DNA of 64,000 nt from Spinacia oleracea (taxonomy: Eukaryota > Streptophyta > Magnoliopsida > Caryophyllales > Amaranthaceae): contig NC_079489.1 of the NCBI RefSeq assembly GCF_020520425.1, forward strand, positions 84,209,810-84,273,809, given 5' to 3'. The position numbers and the translations under genes were made by a program. Below the pieces are notes generated by a model. It worked only from the letters and a program-made list of their open reading frames with translations. It had not been told where the DNA came from and ran no database searches. Below, piece by piece: positions 34,901 through 45,683 of this stretch (positions within the stretch are counted from its first letter, which is position 1; the number at the start of each line of letters is the position of its first letter).

Positions 34901-37900
34901 TACACCTTGTGCGTGCAAACCTTACCTTTTGTTCAGTTAATAAGTTCCTTGTTTAAAAGTAAAATGAAAGAGGGTTTTTAAGTTTATAAAAATATATATA
35001 CATTGGCCCACATAACATTGTGTAGTACTCCCTGCGTTTTTATTTAATTGCATCACTTTCCATAATTGGTTGCTTTTACTTAATTGTATCACTTTCTCTT
35101 TTGGAAGGTTTCTTCAAGTTTCTCTCCCAACCTTTGGTCCCCACGTCTTATTTCTTTATATTTCCCAACCTATGGTCCTCCTTGAAATAATAAATATGAC
35201 ACCTCTGCCCTCACCCCCTCAAAAAGCTTGGTCCCCACTTCTTATTCTCTCATTTCTTTATTCACCCAACTAGCACTTTTACAATAAAGAATTTCCATTT
35301 GCACCATTTAATACCTAAAATTGTGTGCCCATGCAAGTGATGCAATTAAATAAAAACGGAGGGAGTACTCGCATAAATTGAAAGAAGTGAAGAGAAGAGA
35401 AATGGGGGGTCACGTGAACCTTTGCATCTCTATGATCAGGGGGGGAATGGGCTGCTGCATCTCTGGCACATCCCCACAGTGTGATCGCAAAGCAAGAGCA
35501 AGAAAAAGAGTACAATGAAGAGGGAGGGATGATGAAAAGACAACAGAAAGTGATGGAGACAGACACAGAGAAATGAAGATCAAAAAAAGATAGAGAAGGT
35601 GAGAGACATACATCAAAAAGAGAAAATGACTTGACCGATGATGGCTACCAGGGCAGATAGTGCCGGAAACCTCTGGCTATGCAGCCAGCAACCACCAATT
35701 TTCCAAATGCTTCACAACCCGCGCTTAGGGTGTTTTATAATTAGGGTTGTCAATTTGAGGATTAAGTTGAAGAAACTTTATGCAATTAATGGAGAGCTTT
35801 AGCTTGAATTTGCACCTTAAAGCGTAGGTAAGATTTATTTGAAAAAATTTGGTCGTTGTGTAATTTTAAATCAAATCTCCTCTTTCTCTCGCATCTGAAC
35901 ATAGTGCAGCCTCAGCGCTGCGCCTTGCATCTTGGTAGGGGCGCGCGCCTCATGCCGCCTAGTATCTGGGCTATTTAAAACAAACACCTCGATAAGCTCT
36001 AGGATAATATACACACGCTCTCTCCCAGTCTCCCATACAGCAAGAGTACTATCATTCTTTGTAAATGAATCATTAAATAATCGGTTCAGTGCAACCACGA
36101 AATAGAGTCTGAGTTGTATTTTTACAATTTAGTGGCAAGTTTAACCATAAAATTCTGTTCATACCTCATAGGCATGCATAAAGGCTAGGAACATAAGGAA
36201 GGAAAACACGTCTTCCCAGTGTATGAAAAGGCGCGCCTTAGGCGCTAAGCGATTGGGCACGGGTAGGCACTCTTTTATTCTAGCCGAAGCGCATTCACAG
36301 AGGTGCACTTCAGCCAGTTTTTTAAAAACTCTATACATTAATGAGGAGCAACAAAGTGCGCTCAAACTGCGTCAAAGCGCAGCAAGACCCCTATAGCCTT
36401 GGTGCCTAGAGCCTTTTTATACATTGCGGCTCACACTACTTAACCAGCATCTTCTATATTATTAAAAATGAGCATCGATGTTTACTGTTTAATCATCATT
36501 CCACAAGGAAACGCAAAGGTCATGGAGCCACTCAATGTTAAAAGGAGTCCAGGATAACACCTCATATCACTCTTTTCGAACTAATGTTATAGGTTCCTAT
36601 TTTTCGATCCAAACTTTTTGTAGACTGAATTTTCTATGGGCTACATTAGTACATTATCCGGAAAATTAAAAGGTCTTTGAATTACAGTATTTTTCATAAA
36701 CTTGAAAATCTGAAACATTTTTGGCACCAGTGGATGAACAATTGCGTTAAAGAGGCTATCTATATAAAGGGGCCTTTCTATCTGGAAAAGGAGAGCTGCA
36801 GATAAAACATTCCCTCAGTCTCAAACTCAGTAATCACCAAGATAACTAATGGAGAGCTATAGACAAAAAGAAAACTGTTCTCAAGCTGATTAAACCAAAA
36901 ACTATACAAAAGCCTCTTAAAAGAGACCTTAAAAACCTGAGAGGAAGCAGATGAGTAAGATTCATTGGCTCGGGATAAAGGCATCTACTTCCATGCTCAA
37001 GGCATATGTGATGTAGACCAAAGCTGATAAGGTGCAGAACAAAACATCCATAAAATATGAAGAATGACAGAGCATAACTAACTTAATTTACAATTGAAAC
37101 AAGTACCTCCTAAACGTTCTGCCACAGCTCCAGTAACAATCCCACCGACCATATCTACCACCAGGACATCTGAGTATGCAGCAACATTGGCCATTGAAAG
37201 AAGAAGAGCTAAAGAATCTGATCGCAAACAACTGTCATATGAGACAGAGTGAGTTCATCTGAAGACACTATATTAATTCAAAGTTGCATTGCCACACAAT
37301 AGAAGGTTATCAAACTAGCAGAAAAGTAATACAGTGGAATGTGGATAATGGAAAATAGTTCTGAATGTGACTTAACAAATTGAAAAAATATTCAAGCAAC
37401 AAAATATATATTTTCTTCTCTATTTCTACTTGTCTCCGCGGGCTGCCATACTGTTATGCTACACAAACCTTTTTCCTATTAGCTTCAGAACTCTTTTTTC
37501 TTATTGCCTTGCATGATTCACTACTCTGATTCCAAAGTAAATCTAGTTCCTATATATCCCAGAATCAATATAAGGGAAGGTCAACAACAAAAAGATGAAC
37601 CATTTTACAGTAAGGATGGTGTCTACGCAAGTACCAAACTCACAAGAAATCTAGGATTTTTCATTTTCAGCACTAAAAAAAAAGGGTTTCTTATTCAGTC
37701 TGTATATGGTTTTATAATCCCAACAGAATCAGGCATCATACAACTAGAAGAACCAGCTTCAGAGGCCTTCAAGAAATCAAGAATTTTTCTCATCTAAATA
37801 ACTTATTCAGATGCCAAAGACACGATGCATATGAAGAACTCAAAACCTAGCTTAGAATATTGCTACTCCCTTCTTTATTTCCTTTACTTTACCCAAAGAA

Positions 37901-40900
37901 ACTGGCAAACTGCACCTCAAATGCTGCTGCATTACCTTAACATTGACTTGCAATCAATAGTACTCCCTCCGTCCCTTAACACTCGCCCTGCTTTCCTTAT
38001 AAAGCCGTCCCTTAATACCCGCCCCGTTTCTATAAATGGCATACTTTTACTAATATTATATCATTTCTCTCACTTGATCAATGACCCACTTATATTCCTA
38101 CTTTCTAAATAAACATTAAAAAATTCAACCCCCCACCCCACCATCAAAAAAGTTTCATACGAGAGAGACAAAGAGAAGAGTGACATTTGGTCATTCATAT
38201 AAATAAAATATATTTAAAATAATATGTTAAAACTTAAGTTAAATAAATTATTGGACCTTTAATCATAATTGAACCCAACACATTTGTGGAATAGGAAATT
38301 AAGTAAACTAGTTTAGTAAAATAATGTAATACCACAAATTTACTTTGTATTTGTTTTGCTGGCATTGGATTATGAACGGATATGGAAAAGTGGGCAAGGT
38401 ACAGGTGGAGGAAATATTCTAAAAATAAAGCTAAGGCCGAAATGGTCGAATATAAGTGATAAGTTGTGTTTGAAATTAAAGCTAAGACCTGAATGGTCAA
38501 TTATAAGTATAAGATACACTCTGTGATAATTAAGATACGTTTGTATCCAAAACCTGTTCTTACCACTGATTTGTGAAGGGAATGATCAATGCCAGCTATA
38601 CGTTTTTAAAGTTACCAAAGACTATTTCCGAACAATTGCTAAGTTATATTTTGAAAACTCTTTGAACAAATGGTTTGAAATAAAAACGTTTTAACTGGCT
38701 GAAGTAAAGGTTACGAGTTTTCCACTCATTTTGGAATTTTTGTTTGTTTGTATTCTTCTTTTGTTAAACAGGTTTGTGGAGGCTTAAGCTGAATTCAAAT
38801 GGAGCTTGATAGTATTCAATGGATTTAAATTATGTCTTATATATTAAGGTTGTATTCATTTAGTATATGAATTGTTGTACGTTTAATTGTGAGGTGAAAG
38901 GTTTATTATTTATTCAAGGATTATTCATTTGAGTTATTTAAGGTTATTTTGTGGGCCCGTAACCCACAGGTCCAGAATCGATTTTAATATTAAGGTTAAT
39001 TATCCGTTGCGTGTTAAGAGTTAATTGTGATCATTAAGGGTTAAGTGTTGTTTATTAGCAGCTCGAAAAAGCGGGCTGTTACACATGATCCCACTAACTA
39101 TATTAAAAAAATACCCCACTATTAACTACCACCTAATAAATTAATAAGTCAAATAAATTGCCTAAAACTCTTTCCCAGTTTGACTGGGACGAGTATTAAG
39201 GGACGGAGGGAGTAATTCTCTATTATACCTCACATCAGTTCACACTTCACACTTTCACAGCAAAAACTATTCGACCAAAACAATGACTAGCTCATAAGGT
39301 TCAATTGCATCATATCAACAGGAACACTCAACCTATTTTCTTAAAATTACGAATTACGTTAACCCACAGTGCTCAGTGCTATGACAAAATTATGAGCTCA
39401 CAGCCATAACTATGACATTTAAACTGTTACTTGGTGGGGACAGCACATATGCATTCAAAGATGACTTCTCAATCCTGACGTTTACATGGGTTGGGAAGTC
39501 CAAGTTAGAGTACACTTGCACAAACCAACACTATCACCACCACCCCACCACTATGTGATAAGAGACAGGCTTAGTAACATAGGTTATGGATACATTTAAG
39601 GTTTCAGAACACGAGGTTTGATATGTAATGAAATAGGAATGTTACTAATACAGGATCAACTTTCAGTGCTCCAGCAAGCACAGATTCCTTATTGTAAAAT
39701 GAGTAATTAGCACAAATCCAACAGCAAGCAACAAATCTTACAGATTAACTAGAGGTTAATTTTAATAAAATAAATATAAATGAAGGTCAAGAAGTAATAA
39801 CATTACCCAATTCTATCAGGATATTTTCTGAAGTATGCGTCACATATGCTGAAAGCAAAAAACAAGAACAAAGTCAGAACTTGTAAGTTGCAAGACTCAA
39901 ATCAACATCTCTGAGAAATTGAAGTTGCTTAAAAGTAACACAACTTTGATACCCACCTGCGAACAAAAGGACGCCTAACAAGTACCCTGGGAGCATATTT
40001 CTTTTGCTTACGAAGCCTATACTTCTCCTGCAATTGACAGATAATCAACACATTGTTCTTGGGAACAGTCTTCTATTTAAAAATTGATGTTTGTAAAAGA
40101 ACCTGTGAGAAAGATGTCTTCTTCTCAAAAGTTGTGCTATTGGCAATCAAAGCTTCCACTATTTGGTCGCCTGTTACACCTTGTCTGCACCAAATGAATG
40201 ATTTTTCAGACACCATAATTATACTTAAGAAGAACCACTTCTAGGCAACTAGCAACTACAGTTTGGAAGCCTTTAATTAACATATAAAAGCAAATGAAAG
40301 CTAGCGTATAAATTTTTTGCTGGAATCTCCGTGCAGTGAATATCAAGTCTTTTAACAAAATCGGAAAAGACATGAATATTAAGTATATACCAAAATACAA
40401 ATGGAACAGGGTGACAAAGAACTGTGGTAATACTTGTGGTAATACTCCGATAATGTGGTAATACTTGTGTATGACACATTTCTGACCCCTCGAACAAATT
40501 CGAGATACTCGGGTGTGATCCTTAAAATAAAATAGGAAACATAAAAAAACTTCTATGGATCTACGTCGAATAATAATAACAAGACCAATGCTTTCAAGAG
40601 TCCAAGTAATCAAGGTTCCATTCAACAGTAACACTACGACTCTTTGGAGCCATAACATAAGTTGTTACAGGAGACTACAAGCAACGCAATTAAGCAAATT
40701 TACATTTTCTCCCTTTACCCCGCTTCTTGCGGGAGCCTCTTTGAGACAATGGGGTAATGATAATGATAACGATGATGAATGACCAAACTCATAATATAGG
40801 TGTATTTATGACTTGTTGAATGGCTATGATAAAAATTAAAGCTTTATTTTAGTGTTGTTTAGCCTCTCTCTCTATCTACTTCACTAGACCAAACACAAGC

Positions 40901-42850
40901 CCACGTTGAAAGGGAGTTTGACCACACACAGTCCATTAGAGTTCCATCATAAACCCAATTGGTAATATGTTACGGAGTATATGTTAGTCATCCTTCAATG
41001 TGGGACAACTAGTCCAAACACACATGTGATTTTCCTTAACACTAGCTCTACTTGAACAGAAAGAGGAAGAAAAGAATTGTGGGGACCACAAGTGTAGAAC
41101 TTCATTTGTTCTCAACATCTAGCTCTGTCTTATAACTATATAATGCAAAATACCAGAATCATTAGACCCATTTTATTAACATAAAGAAGTGTTATTTCTA
41201 GCATAGTACTCAGTTATATAAGTACACACGTAGACTACAATTACATATACCTTCAGATAATAGTCACTTTTATGCTCCGCATAAATAAGAACATCCACCT
41301 AAATATCACCTTAATTTATATGGAATACTCCAATTTTAATGGATACCCTGTGAGAATTGATGTGGATTAGTGTATTCTGTCGAAATATAGTCACATTGAA
41401 CAATAAAGCCAACACAGTCAAACAAGAAAGAACAGCATAAAAATTCACAATATGGTTCTCTTCACCAAAATCAAACGACAAAAGTGAAAATGTCAAACCT
41501 TCGCATCTCATCTATGTCATCTCCAGTTAGACTTTGAGCAGTATTGTTATCAACTAATGCTCTATTATCTTTCAATTCTTCACATGTCACATTCTCTTCA
41601 TCCTGAATATTACCTGGGATGAGGAAAAGTAAAAACAATAAGCCGTTGATAAGTAAGGTTAAAAAAATGAAGATACAAGCTCCAAATCCATAAAAGGAGC
41701 TTTGCAGTTAAATGCAAATAAGTCAAATAAGGCTATTGACATTCATGAGGCACAAAACCAGTCATTTGAGTATAATATAATTTTAAGATGTTAACATCGA
41801 GGAATCAGTGAAACACCCAGTGTTAGAGCAAAAGGCCAAAAATCTCAAGCGGGCTAAAAGAAAAGGCATCAAACATGGAGCTAATTTCTAATCCCTGCAA
41901 AAGCAAGTCATTCAACCTCAATCATTGAGAATTATATAAAATCACAAGGAGTGACAACTGACAAGAGTTGTCTATATGGTCAGAAATAAAGCAAATTTCT
42001 CACCACCAACCATTAAACCCCTAAATTGGTCACCATTATGGTCTCCGTATGTTTACCACAATAAGATTCCACAAAGTGCAATTTGCATGCAGCCATTGAG
42101 TCTATGTTACTCCGACACTTCATTTCAACTCAACTACATACTAGGACATGGAGTAGGACACTTGGTCACTTTATTTAGCAACAAAATCATGAATAGTTAT
42201 CATAAAATGACCGTGCCAGACTGCCTGACACTTCTAGCCGAGCCTGAGTAACATAGCATGGAGTACCTTAAATTCTAAAAAGTACTCCTTATACCATAAC
42301 CAGATTGACTAAATAGGTAAAAATAATGCTATACAACATGTGAATTTTGTTTTAAATAGTGGGTCAGGTTCAGACAATAGCTCAAGAAATTCAGCCTCGT
42401 CTAGTAGCCATAAGACTATCAGATCACAACTGATTAAAAAAAATGGAACCAATTAATTATCAAGTGATTAAATGTTCAAAAACCAGAGCTAGGGCATACA
42501 CGGCATAGTACCTCCTTCAGTAGCTACAACAAGAGATAAATATGGGCCATCTTTCCCATCTTCGACACGAAATGATGAACCAAAAGGGCAACCAACAATT
42601 GGCTGCAAAGAACAGTTTTTCTTGCCAATCTTTAAAGTCCTGCAAAATTTACTCAACGATTGAAATTTGCATAAGACCTGTTAAATCAAAATCTGCTGAT
42701 TAGAGGAGAGAGTGTAACTGAAGAATGTAATAATATTACTTACGCGGCGGGAGAAAGGCGAGCGAAAACAAGACGTTCGCCATCGTTAATGTCAAGCAAC
42801 ACACTGCAACCTTCCCATGTCAATCGTGAGCTTTGATTTGAGTCCCCCAT
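25914..42850 (-). CDS. TRM6: tRNA (adenine-58-N1) methyltransferase non-catalytic subunit TRM6 (Gcd10p family), 13 exons
   Basis: I assembled this from GT-AG exons with matching phases: 42850-42744, 42639-42512, 41613-41499, 40184-40103, 40027-39957, 39848-39807, 37231-37107, 28810-28717, 28516-28447, 28367-28183, 28102-27997, 26357-26271 and 26015-25914. They total 1314 bases, 437 codons plus TAA, with no internal stop. The start ATG gives MGDSNQSSRLTWEGC. Family hallmarks in order are the N-terminal barrel (LTWEGCSVLLDINDGERLVF), DNRALVDNNTAQSL, the YRLRKQKKYAPRV helix, a Rossmann-like core (SMANVAAYSDVLVVDMVGG), and VRIFNFSNDICKR. A C-terminal THPRMQMSAFGGYILSGT follows. TRM6 pairs with the catalytic TRM61 to make 1-methyladenosine at position 58 of nuclear tRNAs, including initiator tRNA. 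The length fits plant homologues. Introns 6, 7 and 11 are swollen by transposons. I judge it functional, but this is by eye. Confidence 0.93.
26784..27041. repeat. 128-bp tandem duplication in TRM6 intron 11
   Basis: 26784-26911 and 26912-27041 are near-identical, beginning AAATTGCATGT and ending CTTCAATCTTTTGTATTT, with only scattered changes. It is a simple local duplication. Confidence 0.9.
27166..27266 (+). pseudogene. U6 snRNA retropseudogene in TRM6 intron 11
   Basis: The sequence follows U6 spliceosomal RNA almost end to end. A GTC..GGAGACATC 5' stem is followed by TGATAAAATT, then GCAGAGAAGATTA, then AGGATGGCACGCACAAAT, then AAGAAACGGTC. Several conserved bases are changed, and the catalytic ACAGAGA box reads GCAGAGA. 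A genuine plant U6 gene ends in a run of T and has an upstream element plus TATA box. Here a run of 10 A follows, and neither promoter element is obvious. It is therefore most likely a reverse-transcribed copy. It is antisense to TRM6. Confidence 0.8.
29058..29420 (-). CDS. Unidentified ORF in TRM6 intron 7
   Basis: A 120-residue frame on the same strand as TRM6, with a basic start (MRTRSRSIPSF) followed by a hydrophobic segment of about 20 residues that could be a signal anchor. The rest is hydrophilic. I recognise no family. It could be a fragment of a captured gene or chance. No splice or promoter evidence supports it. Confidence 0.2.
   Translation of the reverse strand: MRTRSRSIPSFSLSLLLRTLLGFVMLLLALQLLGEEGFPENLKPKFHRSCYSYDWTEQGEAWKTGTESLDSSVGSFVVAIEDSASQPKKCQRVIAFLTCSQLLPPPSAELMRRKCFIFLV
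29782..30410. mobile_element. Tourist/PIF-Harbinger-like MITE
   Basis: The ends GGGGGTGTTTGGTT and AATCAAACGCCCCG are inverted repeats, and TAA flanks both (29779-29781 and 30411-30413), the usual 3-bp target for PIF/Harbinger elements. The interior is unusual: a pyrimidine-rich stretch (about 29890-30040) followed by a GTGGTGGTTG-rich stretch (about 30055-30230). Proline/threonine or tryptophan-rich ORFs here are composition artefacts. Confidence 0.8.
30949..31010 (+). mobile_element. Stowaway-like MITE, left end only
   Basis: CTCCCTCCGTCCTATACACACC preceded by TA. No matching right end is found nearby, so it is a truncated copy. Confidence 0.5.
31021..31102 (+). repeat. Short tandem repeat of GCAAGCTACTAATT
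   Basis: About five imperfect copies of a 14-16 bp unit. Confidence 0.85.
31103..33560 (+). mobile_element. Tat/Ogre-like Ty3/gypsy LTR fragment with primer-binding site
   Basis: About 2.1 kb rich in CAAGTTCAATATTCAA-like words, with a GC-richer 5' section (GGACCTAGGCCTGGCG). It is followed by TGGCGACTCCA at 33247-33257. The first ten bases match the complement of an arginine tRNA 3' end, the primer used by Tat/Ogre-type elements. No gag or pol follows. The call rests mainly on that primer site and should be treated as tentative. Confidence 0.45.
33566..34706. mobile_element. Stowaway-like MITE interrupted by a MULE-like element
   Basis: The right end GTGTAACGAGTAATGTGGGA followed by TGAAGGGAGTA pairs with the degraded left end CCCATATTACTACTCGTTACAC. 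Without the inner insertion the element would be about 280 bp. The exact left boundary is uncertain. Confidence 0.55.
33696..34555. mobile_element. MULE-like non-autonomous element with long terminal inverted repeats
   Basis: The ends GGAAATTCTCATTGGTA and TACCAATGAGAATTTCC are inverted. Similarity between the arms extends about 165 bp inward, with gaps. Flanks TTTTTTTAA and ATTTTTTAA agree at 8 of 9 positions, consistent with the 9-bp target duplication of Mutator-like elements, although T-rich flanks are weak evidence. There is no transposase. Confidence 0.7.
35038..35365. mobile_element. Stowaway-like MITE in TRM6 intron 7
   Basis: The ends CTCCCTGCGTTTTTATTTAA and TTAAATAAAAACGGAGGGAG are inverted repeats, flanked by TA. 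Confidence 0.85.
35880..36430. repeat. GC-rich GCGCC-word repeat, unassigned
   Basis: Contains AAGGCGCGCCTTAGGCGC and similar words (about 35900-35960 and 36225-36430), echoing 30745-30825. It resembles a dispersed repeat in plant intergenic DNA but shows no clear termini. Confidence 0.3.
37963..39212. mobile_element. Stowaway-like MITE in TRM6 intron 6, expanded by an inner insertion
   Basis: The ends CTCCCTCCGTCCCTTAA and TTAAGGGACGGAGGGAG are perfect inverted repeats flanked by TA. At 1250 bp it is far larger than usual. The inner part (about 38190-39083) ends in GGGCTGTTACA, like a Ty3/gypsy solo LTR, but no clean 5-bp duplication was found. Confidence 0.75.
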
Positions 42851-43203
42851 TGTAATTAATTCAGCTTCTTCTTGCTGGATTTTTGACACTGATGCAAAAA
42901 CTAGGGATTCGTGCTTCAAAGTTAAGGAGAGGGATTATCAATTAGTGAAATATAATTCTGGAATGTTGGGTTAAACCCTCTGGTATAACGGTATGTAAGG
43001 GAAATAGAGATGAAAACGACGATGAGGCGGCGACAGAGGTGGTGACGGGCGGCGAGGGTGGTGGTGATTGGCGGCGAGATAGAAAGGAGCGCAAAAGAGA
43101 GGTTGGCTGAGGAAGAGTATGAGCTTCGGCTCGGCCTCAGGTTTAACAGTTGGGGTTTTTTAGAATCCTAAAACTAATTTAAGGAGAGGAAGTCTTTGTC
43201 ACA
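42851..43203 (-). promoter_or_regulatory. TRM6 5' flank
   Basis: Immediate upstream region of the TRM6 start. It contains a G-rich stretch with CGGCGAGG-type words (about 43015-43085), likely promoter or 5' untranslated sequence. No convincing TATA box is identified. Confidence 0.4.
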
Positions 43204-43433
43204 ATTGACTTGTGTCCATATTGGACACAAGTGAGTACTAATATAGAATTTGGAGTACCAATACAGAATATGTTAGTACCAATACAAATTATGTGAATAC
43301 CAATAATAACACATATGACTTATATTGGTGGTATTTCTAAGCAATTTTGCATTTTGATACTGACATATTATATATTGGTACTCAAGATGATTGTATTTGG
43401 ATCACTTGTGTCCATGTGGACACAAGTCACTCG
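43204..43433. mobile_element. Fold-back MITE with palindromic ends
   Basis: The left end GACTTGTGTCCATATTGGAC and the right end GTCCATGTGGACACAAGTC are mutually inverted, and each is itself a palindrome. About 230 bp, just upstream of TRM6. No target duplication could be fixed. Confidence 0.7.
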
Positions 43434-43787
43434 AGGTTTAGAAACCCTCATTTAAGGAGGAGTTTATAGTAAGAGCGTTTTAATTGACGCCGTACTAGTT
43501 AAAAATGTCCTCATGTAAAAAGTACGTCTGTATGTGTTTACCTTTTAAAATAAAACCATTATTTGGCGTTTTACTTTTAGTCGGGTTTACGTTTTCGAAA
43601 AATGTGCCTAAATTTAAAAGATTGTATTTTACATTTATATGTGAAAATATTACAAACATTGTAGCTAGTTGAGATGGTAGGAAGTGAAATCCTTGCTACA
43701 TAAAAATTTGTTCGACCACGTAGAAGTACGTCTTTACTCTGTTTTGTGACCTCCCTCACTACTTGCATATTTTTTCATGGCCCTGTT

Positions 43788-43960
43788 TGGTTAAGAGTTG
43801 TTAGCTGGTAGCTAGTAGCTGTTTATATTAGCTGGTTGTTTATATTAGCTGGTTTGACTAGCTGGTTGAATTAGTTGTTTGTGTAAAAGTGTTCGGTAAA
43901 TTAGTTGTTAGCTGTTAGCTGTTTGACCACTATGGATACTTTGTTTCTTATTAGTTAGAC
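43788..43960. mobile_element. MITE fragment with TTAGCTGGT repeats
   Basis: Starts CCCTGTTTGGTTAAGAG and continues with repeated TTAGCTGGTAGCTAG-like words, as in some hAT- or Harbinger-derived MITEs. The matching right end is not seen. Confidence 0.35.
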
Positions 43961-44350
43961 AATAGTTCATTATGTTAATTATCTTCTTTTTATTTTTTTA
44001 AACTAGTTAAAGAGACGTGTGTTGCACGTCATGTAAGATACTAAAATGTTTATATATGTAGAATATAATTAGAATATTTGCATACATTTCATTGTTTGTA
44101 TGAAGTAATAGTATGTCTAATGCATAGAGTTTGTTTTTCTTACATCCCAAACTAGAAATGTACTCCTTTAGACTACCTTCGTAAATATGTACATTAGTTA
44201 AAAGAAGTTTATACTTCAAAGAAGCTTAATGCACTTGTACATAATCATAAAAAAACGTATATTCAAATCAAGTTTAGCCACTTGAGATATAATGTAATTT
44301 TGAAACAGGAAACACAATTATAAGATTATGAGTCATAGGAATAAGACCTA

Positions 44351-45683
44351 CTCCCTCCGTTCTTGTTTATTAGTCCCTTATGAAATATTGAAAAATCCAC
44401 TAAAATGACACCTTGCATGTGAATCTCTAAATAATCTCACTCATGTGGGTAGAAAATAGAAAAATTAAGAAAATATGGGTAGGTGGAGTGTTTAGTATTG
44501 TTAAATTAGAAAAATAAAGGGACCACTTGCATATTTATTTGGGAAGAAAAGAGAATTACAATTGTACTACAACGATAAAAGGGGAATAATTATTGAAAAA
44601 ATAAGGAAAAACTCTAAGAGACTAACGAAAAAAACATCCTAATACCTAGGGCTGAGCAAAACTATCTGAAAATCCGAAAATCCGATCCGTATTTGATCCG
44701 ATTTTTTGGATATCCGATCCGAAAAATGATTTCGGATCAGATATCCGATCCAAAAAATCGGATATCGGATACCCATTCGGATATGGAATTCAACATTTTT
44801 AGATATCCGATATCCGAAAAAATATCCGAAATATAAGATTTTGTAAATATGGAGTTTGAAATATGGGTCTTAATAGTACTCACCAGCCCACTAGCTAGCC
44901 CCTTTTATAATTTTATTACGGCCTTTCACGCACATATTCACACCCAAAATGTGCTTCATCTTCTCTCTCCTCAAATCCCAAAACCTAATCATCTTCTTCC
45001 TCCATACTTTCCTACTCCTATTGTGTTTTCTCACCTATCTGCTACAATCAAACAAATTCTCTACATAATACAAATGCTTATCTATTTTAGACAGGTTATG
45101 CTAACCAAGGTGAAGCCACAACACCGTTAAATTAAAATTAAAAGACGAAACGTTATGAACTAGCGAGTTCTAATGTTCAATAAATTTAGTTTTTCATTTT
45201 AACATATATTTTGTTGTAAATTTTACTCGGGTAGTTAAGTTTTTTAATCTATTAGATCTATGTATGTATACTCTCCTTGTATATCTGGTATTTTGTTCTT
45301 TATATACCATAAACTATCTCACTTTTTTTTTTTGCAAATAAACTATCTCAATTTTTAGTCATCAACAGATTTTGTTAATTCTCTGTTTTTTTTTTTTTTT
45401 TTTTGTTCCTTTCTTTGTTTAGCCCATAAAAGTCTTCATGAACTAGATCTATGAAACAGTGAGACAATGAAGTTTGGATATTGGATATCCGCCATACCCG
45501 ATCCGAAAACTTTCGGATATCGGATATCAAATATCCGAAAATGTTCGGATCGGATACGGATATGAAATATCAAAATTTTCAGATACGGATATCCGATCCG
45601 AAGTCGGATTTTGGATCGGATATCCGACCCGTGCTCAGCCCTACTAATACCGAAAGGGGACTAATAAACAAGAACGGAGGGAG
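44351..45683. mobile_element. Stowaway-like MITE carrying a nested hAT-like element
   Basis: The ends CTCCCTCCGTTCTTGTTTAT and ATAAACAAGAACGGAGGGAG are perfect inverted repeats, flanked by TA (44349-44350 and 45684-45685). Removing the nested 997-bp insert and one target copy leaves about 330 bp. Confidence 0.9.
44647..45643. mobile_element. Non-autonomous hAT-like element
   Basis: A perfect 8-bp target duplication CTAATACC (44639-44646 and 45644-45651) and perfect 11-bp ends TAGGGCTGAGC / GCTCAGCCCTA define it. Both subterminal regions are packed with GGATATCCGATCCG words in both orientations, as expected for hAT transposase binding. No transposase ORF is present. The middle includes T-rich runs (about 45320-45410). 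Confidence 0.9.

Larger units (their letters stand above)
28811..37106 (-). other. TRM6 intron 7, 8.3 kb, transposon-filled
   Basis: Lies between exon 7 (VAERLGG) and exon 8 (TGYVCNMH), with donor GTACTT and acceptor CCAG. It contains a Tourist-like MITE, a Stowaway fragment, a piece of a Tat/Ogre-like LTR element, a MULE-like element nested in a second MITE, a Stowaway element and some unassigned sequence. Segments without a call are AT-rich and show nothing. Confidence 0.85.

Noticed and set aside
38190..39083. Solo LTR with precise ends inside the intron 6 MITE
   Set aside because: The GGGCTGTTACA end is suggestive, but no matching start with a 5-bp duplication could be found, so it is mentioned only within the MITE entry.
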